A stretch of DNA of 5,034 nucleotides from Christensenella sp. UBA767 (lineage in GTDB: Bacteria; Bacillota; Clostridia; Christensenellales; CAG-917). The stretch lies in assembly GCA_002297185.1 (NCBI GenBank), contig DBJV01000008.1, positions 4,583-9,616 on the forward strand, given 5' to 3'. Made by a program: the position numbers and the translations under genes. This document shows positions 1-5,034 of the stretch, piece by piece (the first letter of the stretch is position 1; every line of letters starts with the position of its first letter). The notes below the pieces were generated by a model, which had not been told where the DNA came from, searched no databases, and was given only the letters and a program-made list of their open reading frames with translations.

Positions 1-2585
1 TTGAACTCGGGCGAGCCGATAATCTCGCTGAGGTTGACGTTGCGGCGGTGCTTGTTCGGAACTTCGATACCGACAGCGTTCTCACCGGGGATAGGCGCGA
101 TAATACGCACGCTGCCTGCCTCCATCTTCATTGCGATATCGCTCTCGAGTGAGGAAATATAACCGATAGTTCTGCCCTTTGGCATCTCAACGCGCAGTTT
201 GTACATCGTAAACGTAGGTCCGACCAAAATATCGATAACCTCGCCCGTAATGCTGAAGAAATTGAGCGTCTTGATGATTTGTTCTTTCTTTTGCTCGTAG
301 TCCTCGTTTTGATCGACTTCCGGAGCAGGCGGAATAAGCAAGGATATCGGCGGCGCGACGTAAGGACGCTTGGGCGTGGCTTGCGCTATGGCTTGTTCCA
401 TATTAACTTGCGTAAGACGCTCTTTATCCGCTTTCTTGGGTTTATCCGCGCTTTGCAAGCCTCTGCCTTGGGACGCTTTCATCTTCTCTTCTCTCATAAG
501 AGCCTCACGCTCGTATTGTCCCATAGCAGGCGTTTCTTTTATGGCTTGTTTTATGTTTTGAATGCGAGCGGACACCTCTGCGTCCTCGATATTTCTCGCA
601 GACTGTTTTGCGATTGCGGTCGTGGATTGAATTGCCGTACGCGACATTTCGCCGCCTGTAACCTTTTGTTGCACGGGAGCAGGCTCGCTGGGCATACTTC
701 CGCCGACGGACTTGTCGTTATCCACGTATTTGGGACGATTGCTTTCAAGCGTGGCTTGTTGCATCTCGTACTTCTTGACGGGTTTGGTCTTTCCGATACC
801 GCCAAAGAAATTGGTCTCCGTTTCCTCGGCTTTTTGAGTGGTATCCACCGCCGTAGCCGCAAAGGCGCGCGGAATTTTCTTCTCGCCCTTCACCGATTGA
901 TAACCGCTCTTGTCCAAATCCTCTATGCTAGTATTCTGAAGAGGCGTAACGACGGGTTTTTGCACCTCTTGCGCCGCACTCACGTTATTTTGAGGCGTGT
1001 TAGCCGCATTTTGAGTTAAATTTTGTGTATTTTGAGCGGTATTTTGTTTGGACGTATCGCCTTGATTGTCTCTTGCGATATACACCATATCCGTCTTTGG
1101 CTTATCGTAAGCCTCGGACACGACTTCCTCTTTCACCACGGGTTTGGGCGGTTCTTCACCCGAAATCGCTCTGTTGAGCGCGCCGAGCATACCCACGTTC
1201 ACTTGCGGTTTGTTCACAGCCTCTTCCGCTTTTTTGAGAGTGGAAGAAACGCTGTCGTCGTGCGACATAACCTTGGTCGGCTTTACGACCTCTTTCTTTA
1301 CAGGCTCTGCAATGAGGCAAGCCTCGTCTTGTTGCTCGAGATGCGCCTCCGCCTCGAACTCGGGCTTTGTGTACATCTCGCCGAAACGCTGAGTCTGTTG
1401 CTGTTTGAGAGCGGCGAAATCACGCTTGAAATCAATAGGTTCGTCCGCTTTCTTCGCTGTATTCTCAACAGCAGCACTCTTTTGTGCCGCTTGCGCGTTT
1501 TGCACCGCCTCGTCTTGCACGGCTCTGTATCTGGACATAAAATCTTCGCGGATTGCGCTTTGAGTTGTATCCACGCCGAGTTTGTTTTTAAGTTCGTTCC
1601 TGCGCACCGAGCTATAAGACGGAGATACGTTTGAAAGTGCGTTTCTCGGGTCGCTTACGCTGTCGAATCTCGCAAGATTGTCCTTGCTCGGACCGGAGCC
1701 GAACAAAATATCTCTCGCAACGCCTCTTGCCGAGAACTTTTCGGGATCATATTTGGGTGCGGTCTTGACTTCGTCCTCCATACCGCCCTGTGCGTTGGGA
1801 TAAAGCGGATTGAAAGAGCCGAGCGGACTGTAACCCTCTGCTCCGAACGCCTTTTTGCTGCCCTTTTGTTGCAAAGGATCGCCCTCTACGTCAACGACGT
1901 AAAGTCCGCCGCCGTTCTGCACGTGAGAAAAATCGGTAATCGTCGGTGCGGTTTGCACACCGATTGGTTGACCTTGTTCGACTTGTTTTTGTTTGGGTTT
2001 TCTTTCAAAAAGTTTGCGCTTTTGCTTGGGTGCGCTCATTTGTCTTTGGCGGTCGCGTCCGGACGCTACGGTGTAAGTCACGTTGCGCTTTAAGGACGGA
2101 TAAATTGCAAAAAACGCCAAAATAAAGAATGCCACGCATACCACGACGAGTGCGCCCACGGAAGTGATTGCTTTCATAATGGGGAAAGCCGCCACGCCGA
2201 AAAGCATGCCGCCTGCGGTGTTGGTGTTGTCGTAACAATTTTTGAGGTAGGTGCCGTAACCTGCGCCCATAATATGTGCGCTGGACGTATAAACGTGCAA
2301 AGCCAAAATGCCTATCAACAGCAAGCCGAAGTACATAAACGCTTTGGAGGGGCGCATCTTCACTCTCACGCCGAAAGTTACGCAAACGCCGACGATAAGT
2401 CCCATAAGCGAGTACGCATAAGCGGCAAGACCGAAAAATCCCGCCAAAAATCCGTACACCATTCTGCCCACTCCTCCGAGTGCGCCAACCAGCGACAAGA
2501 AACAAAACAGCGACACCAATATAACCAAAATGCCTGCTGCAATCCTGTTGCCCCTATTTGCTTTTGCTTGCCTTGTATCCGTCAA
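1..2585 (-). CDS. ftsK: DNA translocase FtsK/SpoIIIE, N-terminal 861 residues (3' end beyond window)
   Basis: Membrane-anchored DNA pump that moves chromosomal DNA through the closing septum in division or sporulation. The frame is open from the TTG at 2585 to the window edge. Residues 15-160 carry about four hydrophobic segments (near 15-37, 46-73, 83-98 and 127-161), as in the FtsK/SpoIIIE membrane domain. Residues about 163-740 form a charged, Gln/Asn/Lys-rich linker with no recognised fold. Residues 742-861 match the alpha subdomain: YVAPPISLLIPP, then VGPTFTMYKL near 787, then VRIIAPIPGENAVGIEVPN from 826, which is the family hallmark. The Walker A/B motor and gamma domain lie outside the window. 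The TTG start is chosen because a TAA stop lies two codons upstream, AGGTAGGT sits 6 nt before it, and a later start would cut the first membrane helix. The linker is far longer than that of B. subtilis SpoIIIE. The spoIIIE and ftsK names cannot be separated here. Confidence 0.95.
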   Translation of the reverse strand, partial: MTDTRQAKANRGNRIAAGILVILVSLFCFLSLVGALGGVGRMVYGFLAGFFGLAAYAYSLMGLIVGVCVTFGVRVKMRPSKAFMYFGLLLIGILALHVYTSSAHIMGAGYGTYLKNCYDNTNTAGGMLFGVAAFPIMKAITSVGALVVVCVAFFILAFFAIYPSLKRNVTYTVASGRDRQRQMSAPKQKRKLFERKPKQKQVEQGQPIGVQTAPTITDFSHVQNGGGLYVVDVEGDPLQQKGSKKAFGAEGYSPLGSFNPLYPNAQGGMEDEVKTAPKYDPEKFSARGVARDILFGSGPSKDNLARFDSVSDPRNALSNVSPSYSSVRRNELKNKLGVDTTQSAIREDFMSRYRAVQDEAVQNAQAAQKSAAVENTAKKADEPIDFKRDFAALKQQQTQRFGEMYTKPEFEAEAHLEQQDEACLIAEPVKKEVVKPTKVMSHDDSVSSTLKKAEEAVNKPQVNVGMLGALNRAISGEEPPKPVVKEEVVSEAYDKPKTDMVYIARDNQGDTSKQNTAQNTQNLTQNAANTPQNNVSAAQEVQKPVVTPLQNTSIEDLDKSGYQSVKGEKKIPRAFAATAVDTTQKAEETETNFFGGIGKTKPVKKYEMQQATLESNRPKYVDNDKSVGGSMPSEPAPVQQKVTGGEMSRTAIQSTTAIAKQSARNIEDAEVSARIQNIKQAIKETPAMGQYEREALMREEKMKASQGRGLQSADKPKKADKERLTQVNMEQAIAQATPKRPYVAPPISLLIPPAPEVDQNEDYEQKKEQIIKTLNFFSITGEVIDILVGPTFTMYKLRVEMPKGRTIGYISSLESDIAMKMEAGSVRIIAPIPGENAVGIEVPNKHRRNVNLSEIIGSPEF
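987..1046 (-). repeat. Gln-Asn dipeptide repeat within the FtsK linker
   Basis: The hexamer ATTTTG (CAAAAT on the coding strand) occurs at 987, 1008, 1020, 1029 and 1041. All intervals are multiples of three, so each copy encodes Gln-Asn (residues 514-515, 518-519, 521-522, 525-526 and 532-533). The spacer codons vary, so this is a degenerate, in-frame repeat. It may have grown by replication slippage within a disordered linker. Confidence 0.7.
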
Positions 2586-2591
2586 GTTTTA

Positions 2592-2598
2592 CCTACCT
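2592..2598 (-). promoter_or_regulatory. Ribosome binding site deciding the ftsK TTG start
   Basis: On the minus strand AGGTAGG lies 6 nt upstream of the TTG at 2585. It is an imperfect Shine-Dalgarno sequence with AGG/AGGT in tandem, but the spacing is right. No other start codon in the frame has a comparable site. An in-frame TAA (2589-2591) just downstream of this site rules out any earlier start. Confidence 0.7.
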
Positions 2599-2617
2599 GT
2601 ATTATATATAATATTAG

Positions 2618-2653
2618 TATCGAAATTATACCACATATCGCGCGCGATTTCAA
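2618..2653 (-). promoter_or_regulatory. Sigma-A promoter of ftsK with extended -10
   Basis: On the minus strand the -35 box is TTGAAA (2653-2648), the spacer is exactly 17 nt, and the -10 is TATAAT (2630-2625). The -10 is preceded by TGTGG, giving the Gram-positive TRTGn extended -10 element. Transcription should start near 2618, leaving a leader of about 33 nt. The spacer contains a perfect 12-bp palindrome, ATCGCGCGCGAT (2637-2648), that touches the -35 box. Confidence 0.85.
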
Positions 2654-2686
2654 GCAATTGTTTTATGCTCGGCAAGAAATAATTGC
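2654..2686. repeat. 33-bp imperfect dyad abutting the ftsK -35 box
   Basis: GCAATTGTTT (2654-2663) faces AAATAATTGC (2677-2686), and an inner TGC/GCA pair shares the same centre at 2670. Of 16 opposed positions, 12 are Watson-Crick and three are G-T. It ends one base from the ftsK -35 box, where an activator or repressor could bind. It could also fold as RNA if transcribed on the plus strand. Confidence 0.5.
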
Positions 2687-2715
2687 AAAGAGTAAAATTC
2701 CGCCCTTGCTTTTTG

Positions 2716-2751
2716 CATCAAAAAACGAGCGGTTTCACCTCGCTCGTTTTT
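2716..2751 (-). terminator. Rho-independent terminator of the M16 peptidase gene
   Basis: AAAAACGAGCG (2721-2731) and CGCTCGTTTTT (2741-2751) form a perfect 11-bp stem with a 9-nt loop. On the minus strand the stem is followed by a T run (TTTTTTGATGC). It lies about 35 nt after the M16 stop codon and before the ftsK promoter, so it separates the two transcripts. The arms are A/T-flanked on both sides, so it could also work on the plus strand, but no plus-strand gene ends there. Confidence 0.9.
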
Positions 2752-2786
2752 GTGATAATGATTGATTTTTCGATATTCTAATCGTA

Positions 2787-4070
2787 TTATTTTGCGTTTT
2801 TCATTATAGACAAAATATCCACGTCGTCCTCTTTTGCCACGATACTTGCGCACACGTTGGAGAAGTCAAAAATTTCTCTCGACGCTCTCAAAACGTCCTC
2901 GGACGTCGTTGCGTCTATTTGAGCGATGCGTTTGTCAAAATCGTACAGTTCGCCCGTCTGAATTGCGTGCGAGCCGAAGGTGCGCATCATTGCCGACGTG
3001 CTTTCCTGTCCCAAAACGAGTGACGTTTTGAGCTGTTGTTTGCCCTTTTCGAGTTCTTGCTCGCTCACGCCTCTTTCAAGGAGCAAATCTATCTCTTTTC
3101 TTATCGCTCTCACCGCTTTTTCTGCGTTTTCGGGGCTTGTAGAGGTGTAGATTATAAATGCGCCGTTGTTTTTGTATGCGGACGGATATCCATATACCGT
3201 GTAGCAAAGACCGAGTTTTTCACGTACGCTTTGGAAGAGTCGAGAGGACATTTCCATGCTGAAAACTATGGTCATAAGTTGCATCGCAACTCCCCTTTCG
3301 TCGTTGTAGGCGTAACTCGGGAATGCAAAAGCCATATGCGTTTGCTCGATTGCCTTTTTCTTCTTTACTGACGTGCTGTGAGCGTGTCTTACCGCAACAT
3401 CACAATCCATACTTTCGCTTGCAACGCTTGTGAATTTACTCTCAAAATGCTTGTTTACAAGCGCGACCGCCTCTTCTTCGGTGAGATTGCCTGCAATGGA
3501 AATTACGGTGTTGTTTGCCACGTAATAGCGATTGTGATAGGCTCTCAAAGTGTCGCTGTTCATATCTTTAAGCGTCTTTTTAGTGCCTAAAATCGCCTTT
3601 TCGAGTTGACTGCCCTTAAAGAAGTTGCAAAGCAGTCTTTCAAGGCACAAATCGTCGGGCGTGTCCTCGCTCTCGTTGATTTCCTCGATGACCACCCTAC
3701 GCTCTTTTTCAAGTTCCTCTTGGTCGAACGCAGGATTGAAATACATATCCGCAAGCACGTCTGAGCACTTGTCGGCGTTGGTATCTATGGACACGGTGTG
3801 AAAGCAAGTATAACTCTTTGCGGTGTATGCGTTGATTTGCGCGCCGATTGAATCAATCTCGTTGACTATATCGAAACTCGTGCGCGTTTTGGTGCCTTTG
3901 AACACCATATGTTCTATAAAGTGGGATATACCTGCGACGTCGGGCGTTTCTCTAATCACGCCTGCTCCCACGAATACGCCGATTGCAACCGAGCGCACGG
4001 CGGTATTGGGTACGAACACAAGTTTCAATCCGCTTGGAAAGTTTATCATTTTTTGCATAATCACACTCAT
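2787..4070 (-). CDS. mlpA: M16B family zinc metallopeptidase (MlpA/YmxG-like)
   Basis: Pitrilysin-family zinc peptidase of the single-chain M16B group (processing-peptidase-like), complete at about 427 residues against a usual 410-430. With the ATG at 4070 as residue 1, the inverted zinc motif HFIEH is at 50-54, followed by MVFKGT. The distal zinc ligand is a glutamate of the EEIN motif, about 76 residues later (E130). The C-terminal half carries SRLFQSVREKLGLCYTVY (276-293), the conserved region supplying the Arg/Tyr substrate-binding pair, so the enzyme looks intact. No signal peptide is visible, so it is probably cytoplasmic. The start is uncertain: the frame extends to a TTG at 4121, adding 17 Lys/Arg-rich residues, and an ATG at 4058 best fits the family's N-terminus. 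None has a good Shine-Dalgarno site at normal spacing. In B. subtilis the homologue mlpA neighbours ylxY, as here. The substrate is unknown; a role in controlling extracellular protease production was proposed for the B. subtilis protein. Confidence 0.92.
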   Translation of the reverse strand: MSVIMQKMINFPSGLKLVFVPNTAVRSVAIGVFVGAGVIRETPDVAGISHFIEHMVFKGTKTRTSFDIVNEIDSIGAQINAYTAKSYTCFHTVSIDTNADKCSDVLADMYFNPAFDQEELEKERRVVIEEINESEDTPDDLCLERLLCNFFKGSQLEKAILGTKKTLKDMNSDTLRAYHNRYYVANNTVISIAGNLTEEEAVALVNKHFESKFTSVASESMDCDVAVRHAHSTSVKKKKAIEQTHMAFAFPSYAYNDERGVAMQLMTIVFSMEMSSRLFQSVREKLGLCYTVYGYPSAYKNNGAFIIYTSTSPENAEKAVRAIRKEIDLLLERGVSEQELEKGKQQLKTSLVLGQESTSAMMRTFGSHAIQTGELYDFDKRIAQIDATTSEDVLRASREIFDFSNVCASIVAKEDDVDILSIMKNAK

Positions 4071-4162
4071 CGCAACAAGGCGAGATATACGCCCTTTGCG
4101 TCCTTTTGATTTTTTGAGCAAATCCGCTTTTATGCGCGGCGCAAATAAGTTTTTGCGATTTG

Positions 4163-4197
4163 CCGTTATATTATATCACATAGTTTCAATCTCGCAA
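4163..4197 (-). promoter_or_regulatory. Promoter of the M16 peptidase gene with extended -10
   Basis: On the minus strand TGTGATATAAT is a full TRTGn extended -10 with a consensus TATAAT (4175-4170). A weaker -35, TTGCGA (4197-4192), lies 16 nt upstream. Transcription should begin near 4163. The leader would be about 93 nt to the ATG at 4070 or about 42 nt to the TTG at 4121. The promoter sits within the 141-bp gap to the divergent ylxY-like gene. Confidence 0.75.
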
Positions 4198-4211
4198 TCA
4201 TATTTTATGGT

Positions 4212-4937
4212 ATGAACGAAACGAGATTCCGCACTTTTTGCGCAAATTTTGTCATAATAGCAACCCTGCTTTTGACCTTCGGCATAGCGTTCGTCGCAAC
4301 GTACCCCGAGCAAATCCCCTCGCAGACGGTAAATAACGCCATTTACGAGGGCAATCAGAACTCGGGCAGCGTGTCGCTTATGTTCAACGTCTATGAAAAC
4401 ACCGACAACGTCAAAAAAATCGCCAAAATCCTTGACGAGTACGGCTACAAAACCACCTTTTTCGTGGGCGGCGTATGGGCGGCAAAAAATCAGGACATAA
4501 TATTGCAACTTGGCGCAGACGGCTTTGAAATAGGCAATCACGGCTATATGCACCGTGACCACGCAAAACTCAATCTCAAACAAAACGAGGACGAAATTAT
4601 AGTCACACAAAAACTTATCGACTCCGCCCTGTCCTCCCTTCCCGATTACACCAATTGCAAACTCTTCGCTCCCCCGAGCGGAAGTATAGGCAACAAAATG
4701 TTCGATGCATGCAAAAAACTCGACTACAAAGTGATAATGTGGACTCGCGATACGATAGACTGGCGCGACAAAGACGAGGATATCATATTCGAGCGCGCAA
4801 TCAAAGACGTCAAAGCCGGCGACCTTATCCTCATGCACCCCACCGACGCCACCACCGCCACTCTCCCTCGCATCCTCTCTCACCTCAAATCTCAAAACCT
4901 CAAAGTTGATATCGTCAGCAACGTAATAGAAAAGTAA
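4212..4937 (+). CDS. ylxY: Membrane-anchored polysaccharide deacetylase-family protein, YlxY-like, degenerate active site
   Basis: NodB-homology (carbohydrate esterase 4) protein of 241 residues. Residues 13-30 form one hydrophobic signal-anchor helix, so the domain (about 53-240) should face outward. CE4 motifs in order: motif 1, normally TFDDGP, is FNVYEN at 58-63, so both aspartates (catalytic base and metal ligand) are gone. Motif 2, HGYMH at 110-114, keeps both metal-binding histidines after EIGN. Motif 3, normally RPPYG, is APPSG at 153-157, without the Arg. Motif 4, WTRDTIDW at 177-184, and motif 5, LILMHPT at 205-211, are kept. From memory, the APPSG and MHPT variants and a changed motif 1 are typical of the YlxY sporulation-associated subfamily, so this is probably not a recent mutation. 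Deacetylase activity is doubtful; a binding or structural role is an inference. The ATG has no Shine-Dalgarno site and no in-frame start precedes it. The gene is divergent from the M16 gene. Confidence 0.88.
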   Translation: MNETRFRTFCANFVIIATLLLTFGIAFVATYPEQIPSQTVNNAIYEGNQNSGSVSLMFNVYENTDNVKKIAKILDEYGYKTTFFVGGVWAAKNQDIILQLGADGFEIGNHGYMHRDHAKLNLKQNEDEIIVTQKLIDSALSSLPDYTNCKLFAPPSGSIGNKMFDACKKLDYKVIMWTRDTIDWRDKDEDIIFERAIKDVKAGDLILMHPTDATTATLPRILSHLKSQNLKVDIVSNVIEK

Positions 4938-4960
4938 TGCCGAGGCATTACTTTTCTTTT
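4928..4960 (+). terminator. Rho-independent terminator overlapping the ylxY stop codon
   Basis: AGAAAAGTAATGC (4928-4940) and GCATTACTTTTCT (4945-4957) make a perfect 13-bp stem with a CGAG tetraloop. The 3' side is T-rich (CTTTTCTTTTATTC). The ylxY stop TAA (4935-4937) is inside the left arm, so the last codons of the gene are part of the hairpin. Confidence 0.85.
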
Positions 4961-5034
4961 ATTCTTGCGTAGCGAAATTTTATTAATCAAATTAATAAAT
5001 AGAGTACGTCGTAACTCCTTAAATGCAATAACCC

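Noticed and set aside
279..1634. Long plus-strand open frames opposite the FtsK linker (246 and 203 codons)
   Set aside because: They are antisense to a frame with clear FtsK membrane and alpha-domain homology. Their translations are Arg/Leu/His-rich with no recognisable domain, and no ribosome sites were seen.
2005..2505. Minus-strand 166-codon open frame inside ftsK
   Set aside because: It is out of frame with the ftsK reading frame, which encodes proper hydrophobic helices here. Its product is Arg-rich and unlike any family I know.
4179..4186. CATAGTTT resembling a sporulation sigma-E -10 (CATAnnnT) before ylxY
   Set aside because: No matching -35 element was found at the proper distance, and an 8-bp partial match in AT-rich DNA is expected by chance.
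4176..4895. Minus-strand 239-codon open frame opposite ylxY
   Set aside because: It mirrors a plus-strand gene with conserved NodB motifs. It is a codon-bias shadow and has no family resemblance.
4961..5034. AT-rich tail with AAGGAG on the minus strand and a GAGTACG/CGTAACTC near-palindrome
   Set aside because: No start codon follows the AAGGAG at a usable distance, and no coding frame or promoter could be supported before the window ends.
1..5034. A hidden mobile element, CRISPR array, toxin-antitoxin or defence system
   Set aside because: No direct-repeat arrays, transposase, integrase, phage or small paired genes were seen. The three genes are conserved chromosomal families.

Overview
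The window looks like an ordinary chromosomal segment of a Gram-positive, low-to-mid GC bacterium of the Bacillota, probably Clostridia-like. The evidence is the gene set (a SpoIIIE/FtsK translocase, an M16B zinc peptidase, a YlxY-like deacetylase-fold protein), UUG start use, and two promoters with the Gram-positive TRTGn extended -10 element. The gene set recalls the Bacillus subtilis ylxY-mlpA...spoIIIE neighbourhood, which suggests a spore-forming ancestry. No genus can be named from this sequence alone.

Layout. Positions 1-2585 (minus strand) hold the first 861 residues of an FtsK/SpoIIIE DNA translocase. Its gene runs off the left edge, just after the alpha subdomain and before the ATPase. 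It starts at a TTG preceded by an AGGTAGGT ribosome site and by a near-consensus sigma-A promoter. Several dyad symmetries surround that promoter. A rho-independent terminator at 2716-2751 separates it from the next gene. Positions 2787-4070 (minus strand; possibly to 4121) hold a complete M16B metallopeptidase with the inverted zinc motif HFIEH and its own extended -10 promoter. Positions 4212-4937 (plus strand) hold a divergently transcribed, membrane-anchored NodB-fold protein of the YlxY type. Its first catalytic motif is lost, and its stop codon lies inside its own terminator hairpin. Positions 4961-5034 are AT-rich and show no gene.

How the genes relate. Each of the three genes appears to be its own transcription unit. 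The translocase pumps DNA through a septum during division or sporulation. The peptidase and the deacetylase-like protein are conserved neighbours in Bacillus whose exact jobs are poorly known. I found no mobile element, CRISPR array, tRNA, rRNA or phage gene, and no convincing new multi-gene system. The points most worth a second look are the very long low-complexity FtsK linker, the degenerate deacetylase, the start-site region of the peptidase gene and the dyads at the ftsK promoter.
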